Part shown: positions 1 to 11,040 of the stretch, one piece after another
Numbering within the stretch: position 1 is the first letter of the stretch
How the letters are laid out: every line of letters begins with the position of its first letter
Source: Lasiosphaeria ovina
Lineage: Eukaryota; Ascomycota; Sordariomycetes; Sordariales; Lasiosphaeriaceae
Reading direction: 5' to 3'
NCBI GenBank assembly: GCA_033439765.1
Contig: JAULSN010000004.1
Coordinates: 5,528,001-5,592,000, forward strand
DNA: 64,000 nt
Notes under the pieces: model-generated
Seen by the model: only the letters and a program-made list of their open reading frames with translations
Told to the model about the DNA's origin: nothing
Databases searched by the model: none
Translations under genes and position numbers: made by a program

Positions 1-1821
1 GTTACATGTTGGTGATGGTGGTGGTGCTGGTGGGTTGGGTCGGTTGGTTGGTTGGGGTCGTTATATCATCAGCTTCTGTTGGGGGTGTGGGACGAGGGAT
101 TGGAGGAGGGTTGCATGTGCTGGGTTGGTGCTTATGATACCATTGCTTTTTTTTGCTGCAAAATTGAAAGAACCCGTTTGTTTGGGGGCTATTCGCTGCG
201 TATATCCAATGGATCGTTCCGTTTCATGACTTGTTTGTTGCGGTGTTGCGGGTGAGGCTTGGAAGCAAACACCCCTGTTTGTGAAACATACATTAGGTAG
301 CGGTTTTCGAAGACTCAAGTGTCAGCCAACAGAGTTTGAACAGACAGAGAAGCTCACGTAATTCGCACCGCGCAAGTTGCTGCCGGTTCCAGAACACCGT
401 ATCAGTACTGCCGGACTGGGGTTCGGGTTTGCAGTTGGCGATGGCCGTCATCTCGGTGCAAGTGTGTTTCAAATTCCCAATATTGGTTGGCTGCAACACG
501 GCGGCTTCGCCCGCTCCCTCTCGCTCTCTCTCTCCGCGTGCAAGGCCGCAGGGCTGGCTTTCCCGCTCGGTTTCCCGGAGAAAAGGTGCTAAAAATAGAC
601 CTGTCAGAGAATTGACCGCCTTGAAGTGATCAAGAGTCCGCTGTTTGGGGCAGCGCCCGCACGTGGCCGCGTCGTGATGACGATCATTTGGGCTTCTTGA
701 TTGCTGTTGTTGGTGCTGTTGCTGAGCACCTTACACAGCTGTCATCAAAACACTGAATACAAATCCGCACGTGGGCGTTGCGTCATTTGCGCAAAAGTTC
801 CATACTTGCACGAGTGTGTCTGTGTCCAACGGGCAACAAGTGAAATCGGGTTGCGGATCTGTCCCGATTTTCTCGGCCGAGATGTCAGAGAAGAACCGAG
901 CCGTCCTCAACCGCAGTGCAGTGCTGGCAGCGCACGAGCTCCCAGCCACTCTCCCCCATTCCAAGAGAGTGATCACAGTTAATTCGCCGAAAATGTAATG
1001 TGAAGCCTGTATACTGACCTCCACGCGCTGTTGTCAAACGCGAGAATATACGCGACCGCATATGTGTATCTCTGGCACGGCCGCTATCACCAAGGTTGCC
1101 GCGCGATTCGGGGTGCTTCGTACCTTGCAGAGAGCGGCCGCCCTGGCGTGAACTGCCGGGTCAGCAGCCATTCCCGAGCCTTATAAGTTTCCGGACAATT
1201 AGCCAGCGAACGGCGAGGCACCAATGTCTGTGCTGTTTGGTGCCAATATCCGCCCAGTTTCTCCTGGCTAGGCCGATTAGAAAGCATGGCGACAAATAAA
1301 TCTCAGTCTCAAAGGACTTCGTGCTTTTGGTGTCGTCGAAGTGAATCGTGCGCACAGACTTCGAGCCTCGTCCGCTAGCGGGACCCAACTCAGCCCGTCT
1401 TGGGATGTGGGGGGGATCTTCAGCTGGCCCCAAACACGACTATGGAAAGGCGGCAGGTCCCCCACGAGCAGCATCCCTGTTGGCTGGCGACGACGACGGT
1501 CTTCTCCAAGACATGTGGCGTCGCAGAAATGAAGACAATTTCTGGGCACCGTGATTGTGAGTCTCCTGGAAGCAGTATACATACTCCGTAGTAGGTGTCT
1601 TGCCTCATGACTGCACCTGCCAATTGTCGACAAATCTGCAAATCTGCGGTGCCGTCAGTCTGAAGGACCGTTTGCGCCCGGACGCCGTCACGCTGCCCCT
1701 CGGTCCACTCCTCCGTCACCACTGATGAATCCCGGCAAAGAGAGAATCAAGGTTCGATACTACCCAGCACAACCGAAGCACGCTGCATACGCGAGCCCGG
1801 CCGGCCTAGACTGCCGCAACT
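1..1821. other. Upstream non-coding region
   Basis: I see no convincing gene here; the small open frames on both strands lack recognisable protein character. The first 60 bases are a G/T-rich simple sequence made of GGT and GGTT units. A copy of the recurrent 9-mer TACTCCGTA lies at 1582-1590. The right end is presumably the promoter and 5' leader of the acid phosphatase gene that starts at 1822. Confidence 0.6.
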
Positions 1822-3526
1822 ATGGGGTTCTTGGACACGATGGCGTCACTCAAGCGCCTGCTCCCTCGTGGGAGCCCACCCAAGTACACGTCTCTACCCA
1901 ATGACGAGCCTCATCGGCGCCGTGAGGACGAACAACCCGCGAGCGCCCGCCCGAACCACAACAAGCTTGCACTCAAGCCCGCCGCCGCTGCCGTCATGAT
2001 GGTGGCTGTGATTGGCTTCGTGGCTGTTGCGTCCATGTAAGATGTCCCAACGTTGTGGCAGCCAGCCGAACGCCCAAATCTTACGTCGGAAGGGGTAATA
2101 ATGTTTAGCTACCTAATGCTGACTTTGCCACAGAAGAGCGGCTCGTGCAGCTAGGACGGGGGGAGACAAGGGCAATCAACCCATCGTTAACGTGTCCCAC
2201 TCGTGGGGCCAGTACTCGCCCTTCTTCTCGGTGCCCTCCAATATTTCTGCCGACGTACCTGCCGGCTGCGCCCTCACCTTCGTCCAGCTTCTCCATCGCC
2301 ATGGCTCCCGGTTCCCGACGGCCAACAAATCGGCAGCCTACAACGAAACCATCACCAAGATTCACGACACCGTCACCCACTATGGCCACGACTTCGCCTT
2401 CATCAAGGACTACCAGTACACGCTGGGAGCCGACCAGCTGACCCACTTCGGCCAGGAAGAACTGGTCGACTCGGGCATCTCCTTCTACCAGCGGTACAAG
2501 TCGCTCATCAGCGCCTCGCCGAAGCTGCCCTTTATCCGGGCGTCTGGCCAGGAGCGCGTCGTCATGTCGGCCCAGAACTGGACTCGGGGCTTTCACGATG
2601 CTCTGGTAGAGGAAGATCCGTCAGCCGGACCGAACGACGACCTCCCCTACGACATCCTCGTCATTCCCGAGGGCGGCAAAGTCAACAACACGCTAAACAA
2701 CAAGCAGTGCCCGGCTTTCCAGAATCCCCCGTACTCGGAGGTTGGCGACAAAGCGCAGGAAGTCTACGGCGAAAAGTTCGCCAAGCCCATCATCGCCAGG
2801 CTGAAGAAGGGCCTGCCGGGCGTCGAATTCTCGAAGCCGTCGCACGCCGTCGCCTTCATGGACCTGTGCCCGTTCGAGACGGTAGCGTCCCCAGCAGGGC
2901 AGCCGCCGTCGCCGTTCTGCGGCCTCTTCTCGGCGCACGAGTGGGCCGGCTACGACTACTACCAAAGCCTGGGCAAGTGGTACGGGTACGGGCGGGGGAA
3001 CCCGCTGGGGCCGACGCTGGGGGTGGGCTGGGTCAACGAGCTGATCGCGCGGCTGACTGGCAAGCACGTGGTCGATCACACGAGCACCAACGCCACGCTC
3101 GACGGCGACGCCGCCACCTTCCCCCTCGGCCGCGCCCTCTACGCCGACTTCAGCCACGACAACGACATGACCGCCATGATGGCCGCCCTCGGCCTCTACG
3201 CCGACATGCCGCCCCTCTCCAACACCACCCGCCACCCCGCGCGCGACACGGGCGGCTTCTCTGCCAGCTGGACCGTGCCCTTTGCCTCGCGCGTCTACGT
3301 CGAGAAGATGACGTGCGACAGCGGCAGCGGCAGCAGCAGTGGCAGCGGCAGCGGCAGCACGGGCGGTGACGCCGACGATGAGCTCGTGAGGGTCATTGTC
3401 AACGACCGCGTGGTGCCGCTGACGCTCTGCGAGCCCGACGACCTCGGCCGCTGCGAGCTAGGCAAGTTTGTCAAGAGCCTCGACTTTGCCCGGCACGGCG
3501 GCCTGTGGGATCTGTGCACTAAATGA
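1822..3526 (+). CDS. Histidine acid phosphatase (phytase-like), membrane-anchored
   Basis: Two exons, 1822-2036 and 2134-3526, join in frame (GTAAG donor, CACAG acceptor) to give 535 residues. The catalytic signature RHGSRFPT of the branch 2 histidine phosphatases is at residues 127-134, with nucleophile His128. The proton-donor motif is FSHDND around His413-Asp414. The family hydrolyses phosphomonoesters such as phytate, usually outside the cell or in the wall. Instead of a signal peptide there is a basic, Pro-rich head followed by one hydrophobic span near residues 51-71, which predicts a type II membrane protein with a lumenal or extracellular catalytic domain. A Gly/Ser-rich insert (about 3313-3370) sits near the C-terminus. 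Several N-x-S/T sites fit secretion. The family call is secure; the substrate is not shown. Confidence 0.88.
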
Positions 3527-4904
3527 TAACGAGATATATACCCTCTCATCTTGTCTGTCTTGATTTTATATCATGTTTGTACATATGGCAAAACATATGC
3601 TGGTTTTTGTGGATATGAGCTTGCGTTGTTGGGTACAGAGAGTGGTTGGCACACCAGGTTGCGGTGTGGTTCGGCCCCATGCTATTTAGGTCTTGTATGT
3701 ACATACCTATTTGTTTAGTTGGATTTACACCTGGATTTTGTGCTTGGGTCCGTTTGTGGCGTACATACCGTCCGTCCGTTGAGGTTGGGAAAAGCGAAAG
3801 AATGTTAATTCATAGGTGCAGTGATTAAAAGTCAATTCTTCATTAGTTCATTTCAATCGTGTATATCTAGGCGAAATTCCTCACCTCGCAAGTCAAATTC
3901 GAGTTCCTTTCAGCAATGAAACGAGTGAAGTGTTGCAAAACCAGCACCCCTTTACGGAATACTATCGTTTTTTATTGGAGGGCCGTCTTTGAGACATGCT
4001 TCCCTTTTGCGTTTGTGTTTGTGTGTGTGTGGTTACGGATCCGGTCGTCTGGGCCTGTCATGGCATCCGTCCCGTGTTTCTCGTCTCGTCCAAGACATTG
4101 CACCCTCTGCTCAGTACCTTACCCAGACAGAGCCTAAACTTGCAAGCCACAGAAGAGAACCCGTATGCCGCGTCCACGTATGCACCAGGTGGCTCGTTTA
4201 TTTTTGTATAAAATATTCCCTGGGTGGCGGTTCAAACGAGATGCACCTCACCTCATTGGAGGCGCAAAGGCGTACGTGTTAGTGTCTTTGACGTTTCTTG
4301 GCAAAGTGGCTTATTCTCTAGATGGGCCTTGGCGGCCGTACCCAGCAGCAGGCGGGGCCGCACGCCCTGTGGGGTGGGTCGGGTTGAGCGCGCCGGAGGG
4401 GCGGGCGGGGGAGACGAAGCTGGAGCTTCCTTGCTGCACCCGCTATCCCACCTGCCCAAAGAGAGCGGCTTGGTTACACAGTGGGCAAAGAGGAGAGACT
4501 CTGCTCTGCCTCACTCTCACACACGCGTATCGGGTTTCGGGATTCTCGGCCCTTCCCTTGCATCCCAGGGCTGAAAAGGAAAAAAAGGAGATAACCTTTC
4601 AAACCTGAATTTCTTGAAGCCTGCTCTTTTTGTCAGACAAAGGTCCACCCCCCAAACGCACCACTTCTCTGCACTGCCGAGCGAGCACCACGGCCTACGA
4701 ACCCGACTCCCGACGCCAAATGTCCGCACGTCGGTCGCATCAATCGCTCTCGACTCCATCGCCGTCGTCGTGATCGCCGTGATCGCCGCTTTTGCTCCAT
4801 CCCTTCGCCCGAGTAGTACTTGTCGCTTCACACACGCGCGCGCGCCGCTCTCTCCCCGCCCGCCCCGAGAGAGGCCCGAGCAGCCGAACCGCCGCCTCAG
4901 CACG
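3527..4904. other. Intergenic region
   Basis: This holds the 3' flank of the phosphatase gene and the 5' flank of the next gene. It has a GT-rich stretch near 4013-4030 and a pyrimidine-rich leader before the ATG at 4905. No supported gene was seen on either strand. Confidence 0.6.
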
Positions 4905-6020
4905 ATGCATCCCGCCATCATAGCCGTTATCGTCATTGTCCTGCTGCTGCTCGCAGCGGGCGTCGGCTGGGTTGTCTTTGCCAGATTACGAGCGCAACGG
5001 TTAGGGGTGAGTTTCGACTTTCTTGGCGAGAGGGAGGGGCAGGGTCTCGGCCTCTTTGCGTAGCGCATCATCACAATCGCAATCTTTTGTGTCCGATTGG
5101 GACCTGCTACCTTCTACGTTACTCATGATATGAGATCTACAACGGGGGGAAATATTGGGTTTGAATGGCTGGGATGTGGGGTGTTGGGGAACGAGGTTGC
5201 TTTTGCGGCCGTCCGGGACGACGCGCAATCCCATTTAACACCTCATTGCACTACCACCTGATACCAGTCTTCAAGAATCACCTCCAATTTCCTTGAGGGT
5301 GGCCGCCAAATGAGAGATAGCTAATTCGAGCCCTTCCGGGAACAGCTTCCCCCGCCCCCCTTCACCTCGTATCTGCCCTTCGTCAAGTCCAAGCCGTCAG
5401 CGGCCCCATATGGCCCGCCGCAGCCCGCGCCCGGCGGGATAGTGGGGTGGTTCAACGACCGGATCCGCATGTTCAAGAACCGCAACTCGCGCACGGCAGC
5501 GGGCGCCTACGAGCAGAGCGGCGGCCCCGGCGGCGGACGACGCGGCTTCGGGCCGCTCGACCCCGACGAGGCGTGGGACTCGCGCGTCGGCGGCCACCAC
5601 GATGGCGGCGACGGCTACGGGTACTACGAAGAGCAGGAGCTCGGGCTGGCCCCGCAACACTCGGCCGCCGTCGGCGACACGAGCTACCGAGGCGGCGGTG
5701 CCCCGGCCGCCGATGACGACGGCAGCTACCAGATGAACCTGGCCGTGGACGAGTCGCGTGGCCGCACGAGGAGCCGGTCGCCAGGTTATGCCGTGACAGG
5801 AGGAGCAGGAGGGGCAGCATTAGCAACACCAGGAGGAGCCCAGTCGTCGAATCCCTTCGAGGACGACGCCGAGCCGAGCAACATGAGCCTGCGCGGCGTA
5901 AGTCCGCGCCCGATCGACACGACGAGTGCGGTTGCGGCCGGCAAGAAGCCTGCTAAGGGGCCCGGGGACGACGACAGCAGCCCGACGGAGAGAAAATCCA
6001 TCTTCCGCGAGGACGTCTGA
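4905..6020 (+). CDS. Small single-pass membrane protein (fungal, function unknown)
   Basis: Two exons, 4905-5006 and 5346-6020, are separated by a 339-base intron with a GTGAGT donor and a phase 0 join. They give 258 residues. The first exon is almost entirely a transmembrane segment (Ile/Val/Leu-rich, residues 4-27) followed by basic residues, so the rest is probably cytosolic. After the splice come a Pro-rich linker and a Gly/Tyr/Asp/Arg-rich, low-complexity tail with few hydrophobic residues. I recall similar short fungal proteins carrying the label acid phosphatase-like, but no phosphatase motif is visible here. The ATG was chosen because it opens directly into the membrane span. The tail may be disordered and adaptor-like; that is inference. 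Confidence 0.7.
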
Positions 6021-7275
6021 GAGGACGGGCGCTCTTTTTTGCGGGCGGAGGAAAGGAGATCGAAAATTCACGCACCGGAAGCAAACGGGCCAGCCCGGGC
6101 ACTCTGGTTTATCGACGGCAGGCTGCTACTCTAGCGATGCGATGCGATGCGATGCGATGCGATTCGATGCGAGTCTTTGAAAAAGGGGGGGACGGAGTTA
6201 CTGTTTTTCATCACTTTTCGGGGGTTGTCGATGTGTACAGGCCGGTTAACACGAACACACACGAAAACGTACAACACAACCGCAAACATGTTCTCACCTT
6301 TTTTCCTCTCTTGTGGGATCCTGGACGAATTGTTGTTTTACGGGTTTCCCTTGTTTTTGTAGTAATTCTCTTTTTATAAGAGAAGAAGACAAGAGTTACA
6401 AGTCTAGGGGGAAGGAAATGGACGCTGGCTGGGGCGGTAACCTAGGAACTTACACGGCTGGTATATGGTCTTTTCCCTTTTTTCTTTCCCAAGGAGTTCA
6501 AGCAGGGTGCTTTCTTTTATTTCTCCGTCTCTTGGTGTTGGATGTGTTTGTTATACTCGGTCTGAACACAAACACCTTCCTACCTTGCCTCACCTTACCT
6601 TGCCCTCCCTACGTCCCTGTTGACGAAAAAGAGACGAAGTGTTTCATGGGCAAGTGTGTTTCGAAACTGGGTACCTTGATCTCAGACAGTCGTTCCTTGG
6701 TTGCGCGGCTTACAGCTCGAGTAACCGTTACGGTTAGTAATATGCACCTGTTTCCTAACGGCGAGGAAGCATGCCTACTCAAATCAAGGGAAAAGAATGA
6801 TAGGGGGGGAGGTACAATACACACGCCAAGACTCTAGAATGGGATTGGAATGTCTAGAAAGAGCTAGAAGCTGCTTTTGGCAGGGAGCATATTTGCTTCA
6901 CGAGAAACTGCAACTCCGGAGTGCCTTCGATCCCTTTTCCTTCCCCACATGTACCTTAGGTATGATGCGGTACCAGATTCACCTGACCCAGTTTTATCCT
7001 TCGGCGGGGTCCATGAGGAGAAGGGCCCGGGTGTGTGTTTGGTATTAATGTGTTGCGCGGCGTAGGCATGTCAAACAGCCGCTGCCTGCCGGGGGTTGGT
7101 TTGTTGGAGAAGGAGGCACAGACGGCATTCCAGTCATCTTGCACCACCTCGCATCCTCTCGAGATCGTTCCTTTTTCCGACTTTATTCTGCTGCTCCGAC
7201 ATCTTCCAATTCTCTACAACCAGTCTTCAAAGATTTAGCCAAGGAAGGCGGGGAAATAAATAAACTCAATTCAAA
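6021..7275. other. Intergenic region
   Basis: This is 3' flank of the membrane-protein gene, including a pentanucleotide repeat, and the promoter of the inositol monophosphatase gene. A TACCTTAGGTA word (6952-6962) is the main recurring motif. A 174-codon open frame at 6313-6837 has no family character. Confidence 0.6.
6134..6172. repeat. GATGC pentanucleotide microsatellite
   Basis: About seven tandem copies of GATGC, one altered to GATTC, lie just beyond the stop codon of the membrane-protein gene, probably in its 3' UTR. Confidence 0.9.
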
Positions 7276-8383
7276 ATGGCCGACATCGACCTCCAGCAAA
7301 TCCATGACACGCTGCTGTCCGTCGCCTTCGAGGCCGGCCGCATGATCTTGGCCGCGAATCCCCACGACATCTCGACGGGGACAAAGATGAACTGTGCGTA
7401 TATTTTATTTCATTTTTTATCAACTTTCCAAGTGCCCCATCAGGGAATTATCGGCTGTGTCTTATTTAAAGATTGTGCCTCCTTTACACACGATGGAGCT
7501 ATATACAAATAGGCCATATACCCCTTCCCCCTTTTCGCATTGCCTGACACTAAATAACCCCCTTCGCCCCTGAATAACAGCGGCCGACATCGTCACCGAG
7601 ACGGACCAGGCCGTGGAGAGCATGGTGTCGACGACGCTGCAGCGCGCGTACCCCTCGTTCCAGTTCGTCGGTGAGGAGACATTCGTCGCCGGCAGCACGC
7701 ACATCACGGACGCGCCGACGTTTGTGGTGGATCCCATCGATGGGACGACCAACTTCGTGCACGGGTTCCCGCACGTGTGCATCAGTCTGGGCTTCGTCGT
7801 GGGCCGCGTGCCGTCGGTTGGCGTCGTCTACAACCCCTTCCTCGACGTGCTGTACACTGGCGTGCGCGGCGGCGGCAGCTTCGTGCAGCGCAACGCCTCG
7901 CTGGCGGGCACGCCGGCAGCCGGCCCGCGCCAGCGCCTGCCCCTAGCCGGCGGCGGCGGCGCGCTCGGCGACCTGAGCTCGACGCTCGTGGCCGTCGAGT
8001 GGGGGTCGCAGCGTGACGGCGAGAACTTTGAGCTGCGCGCCCGCGTGTTCCGCGCCCTGACGGCCAGCAAGCAGAACGGCGGCGGCAGCATGGTCCACAG
8101 CCTGCGGTCGCTAGGGTCCGCCGCCCTGAACCTGTGCGCCTGCGCCGCCGGCCAGGTCGACATCTACTGGGAGGGCGGCTGCTATGCCTGGGACGTCGCC
8201 GCCGGCTGGTGCATCCTGAACGAGGCCGGCGGGCGCATGGTCAGCGGCAACCCCGGCGGCTGGGATACGCAGCTCGACTCGCGTGTCTACCTGGCCGTCC
8301 GCGGCGCCAGCAGCGGCCAGGAGGCCATCGTCGAGGAGTTTTGGAAGGTCATTGGCGACGGCAAGATGGAGTACACGCACTAG
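7276..8383 (+). CDS. Inositol monophosphatase family protein
   Basis: Two exons, 7276-7393 and 7581-8383, give 306 residues; a serine codon is split by the intron. The metal and substrate motifs are in order: GEE after the beta strand VGEETF, DPIDGTTNF at residues 90-98 (Mg ligands Asp90 and Asp93), and WDVAAG near the C-terminus. The enzyme removes phosphate from myo-inositol 1-phosphate, feeding inositol for phosphoinositides. The length is normal for eukaryotic IMPases. The fungal quinate-cluster paralogue (qa-x/qutG type) belongs to the same superfamily, but no quinate genes lie nearby, so a housekeeping IMPase is more likely. Confidence 0.93.
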
Positions 8384-8864
8384 TGATACGTTTTGTATCT
8401 GCCAGCTGCACGTTGGAGGCTGCCTGGGGTCTGCAACACGCTCCAGTATCGCAAAGGCCGATGGTCGGATCTCACGGAAGAAAGAGGGAGCGTGCGGCCA
8501 AAGAACGACCATAATTACCTAGACAGACTAAATTTCCCGCTCAGTTAGTTCTCTTGCAAAATGAACAGAAAGCGACTCGCAGGGCATTCCGTCGAGTCCT
8601 CTCTGGCCCGAGCCCAACTCGCTTTCTTCCGCATTCAGGGGGCGGGGCCCGTTGGAATGCCCGCCGACAGACAGAACAATTCGGACAAACCGCAACTCGC
8701 GATACAAAGAAACAGAGACCCAGCTAGCGCGCGTCGCTGTCGTGAAGCGAACTGCCTGTGAGAGTAACAAACCCCGTGTCTGCCATCACCGTAGGAGAGG
8801 TCCCAATCATGTGTGCGGGTGTACAAAACACAATATCACACCACGAAAGCCTGGCCGCGAGACG
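8384..8864. other. Intergenic region
   Basis: This is a short spacer between two same-strand genes. I saw no extra gene or distinctive repeat. It should contain the IMPase 3' UTR and the promoter of the HELGH protein gene. Confidence 0.6.
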
Positions 8865-10940
8865 ATGGCGCTTGACGATACTGCAGACACCATCTTCCCA
8901 CTGCCAGGGTCGATTCCCAAGGCCTGGGACCCCGAGGAGCTGCGGCGATGCGGAGCGGTAGGTGAGTTACAGTACCCAGCCATCCATCCATCACCCAGGT
9001 TTCGATACTGGAAAGGGACTGGGAAAGAATCTAAACACGGCACCGCGCGCCAAAAATGCCACAGAAACATGCCTTCGTGCACCATTCGACCTAGAGGGTG
9101 AAGTCCACCCGGTCTTCTGCAACTGGGACATGTCCGGGGATGGCGACGCCGGCGAGGGGCTGATGTTGCGTGAACTGCACCGTAGGTTCTTCTGTCCACG
9201 TCCACATACTACCTAGTCGTCCTTGTAGTCTGTGCCCCGTACATTCTTCTTTTTTTTGTCAGAGTTGAGAAAAAGCAAGTCACGCCCTATCACCAGCCCC
9301 TTAACCTACTCTTAAGTTTCTTTTATCTTGGCACCTTCCGCCGGGTGTCTCTCCTATTCACGGCGCCGATGACAGCGCTCACCGGCTGACTAAGGACTGT
9401 GTGTGTGTGTTTGTGTGTCCCCAGAACCGCTGCTGCTGGCGAGCAGGCTCCTCGAAGGCGCAGGACTGCCCTGGCTCTCCGAGTTTCTCATCGACGACAT
9501 CTTCGGCGCCTCGTACCCGGGGCTTCCGCCGCCGGCTCGGCCCGATAGCCATCATGGCGAAGTCGATACAGAAAGCGATATCAACAGCATCTGCCAGTCC
9601 CGGACGCCGGCCGTGATCGTGCGCCACCACCGCGCGGCCTGGGCGACGCCGCGCCTCGTGCGGACGTGGCTCGACGCGACGGCGCGCGAGCTGCGCACGA
9701 CGCTACCCCGGTGCGTGCGGTGGCAGCTCGACGGGGCCATGTTCGCGGCGTTTGGGTGGGTTGGATACACGTGCCGGCACCTGCTGCGCGGGGGCACCGG
9801 CGGCGTGGACAGCAACGTGGACCACCCGGACGTGATTAGAGATGCCGACGCCGAGGCGAGGAGACGGGGGGTTCCGGGCCGCTCCTTGACGGTCCTCGTT
9901 ATGCGAGAGTACGCGGCGCGGCTCTGTGCCCTGCGGCAACTGGGGCAGTTCGGCGGCGAGGAGTACATGCTTACTGCCTTTATGTTGGCCGTGACGGTGC
10001 TGCATGAGTGAGTTCGTATTTATATTGATCAAGCCCCTGAGTGCGGGGGTTTACATCAGAACACGCCAAACCGCTAACGAGAGAGCACAGACTGGGACAT
10101 GCAATCTACTGGAAGGACTTGCGTGCTGCAAACCGGTGCATGAACGAGCCCTACTTTGGCGGCGATCTTGAAATGGAGCTTGGCGACAGCTTCATCGCCT
10201 CCATATTCGGCGGGTGGACACCCGTCCCCATCGAGCACACGCACGACGAGTTCCGGCGGTGGGGGACCTTTGAGCGTGGACTGGCTTGGAGGCAGCACCT
10301 GACTTGGGATTTCCATCGGACCAGGCCAAGATACCGGGCTCACTATTCCATACCGGTCAAGTAGTAAGATGGTTCTGTCTCTTTCCCTTCTCCCTACCCC
10401 CTGGTGTGCCGTGTTCCCACAAAGATGAGTAGACGGGTCTGATAGCAAGAATGTAGTATTGCAGCACTTTTCAGCAACGAGGTTTGGAAGGTGGTCCCAC
10501 GGCCAGAACAGCCATCGCCTCTCCTGGCTTCGTGCATCAGGAGCGTCGACATGGATCTGTCAGCCTCCGGGGGTGATCTCCATGCATGCGCGGCGCTACC
10601 CGACTTTGTCGAGCATGCTGGGGCGGCGGCACGCTGGAAGCGTCGACCGGCAGCCGACTTCCGAATTCCCTGGTATCAAGACGACCTTGTCTGCAGCCGC
10701 GGCAACAGCGGCAGCAACAGTGGCAGCAGCAGCAGCGGCGGCGGTTGTCTTTCCCGGTGTGAGTTGATGATGCCTGACGAGCCCGATGCTTGTGATAGGG
10801 AGGGCTTTAGCCATGTCCGGATACGTGCTAACGCTTCCGAGCTCGGCGGCATCCTCCTGCCTAGCTATGTGCGGCAGCGGCGGCGGCGGCGAAGGCGGCA
10901 GCAAGCGCAGGAGCTCTTGTCTTGCCACTATAGCATGTGA
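8865..10940 (+). CDS. Uncharacterised protein with HELGH (HExxH) zinc-metallopeptidase-like motif
   Basis: Five exons, 8865-8961, 9065-9181, 9425-10007, 10091-10363 and 10475-10940, join in frame to 511 residues. Introns have canonical borders (GTGAGT, GTAGGT, GTGAGT, GTAAGA donors). Splicing of exons 3 and 4 creates HELGHA: His265 and two bases of the Glu codon lie before the intron, the rest after it. HExxH is the zinc-binding and catalytic signature of gluzincin and metzincin peptidases. Acidic residues that could supply a third ligand follow in GDLEMELGDSF (Glu293, Glu295), then IFGGW. The C-terminal part is Ser/Gly- and Arg-rich. I see no signal peptide, so an intracellular protein is likely. 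I cannot name the family. A stop at 10362 is skipped only if the fourth intron is spliced; without it the protein would end at 356 residues. Confidence 0.75.
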
Positions 10941-10941
10941 A

Positions 10942-10958
10942 ACACACACACACACACA
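10942..10958. repeat. AC dinucleotide microsatellite
   Basis: About eight AC units begin immediately after the stop codon of the HELGH protein gene. Confidence 0.85.
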
Positions 10959-11022
10959 GCATTGAACCGAAAGGTGAGAAACACAGTGACAAGGAAATGA
11001 TAGAGTCTTGGCGCATGCAAAT

Positions 11023-11040
11023 TATCTGCATATGCAGATA
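11023..11040. repeat. 18-base perfect palindrome
   Basis: The sequence TATCTGCATATGCAGATA equals its own reverse complement. It lies in a gene-poor interval about 80 bases beyond a stop codon. It could be a dimeric protein-binding site or form a small cruciform. Confidence 0.7.

Noticed and set aside
4165..4608. 147-codon plus-strand frame upstream of the membrane-protein gene
   Set aside because: It has no family character, is probably in the 5' flank or leader, and overlaps another frame of similar quality.
6313..6837. 174-codon plus-strand frame after the membrane-protein gene
   Set aside because: It is Cys/Phe/Leu-rich in the way pyrimidine-rich non-coding sequence translates, with no motif.
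10364..10474. Ending the HELGH protein at the stop codon at 10362-10364
   Set aside because: A GTAAGA donor overlaps the stop and a pyrimidine-rich CAG acceptor follows. Splicing restores frame into a further 155 codons with protein-like composition.
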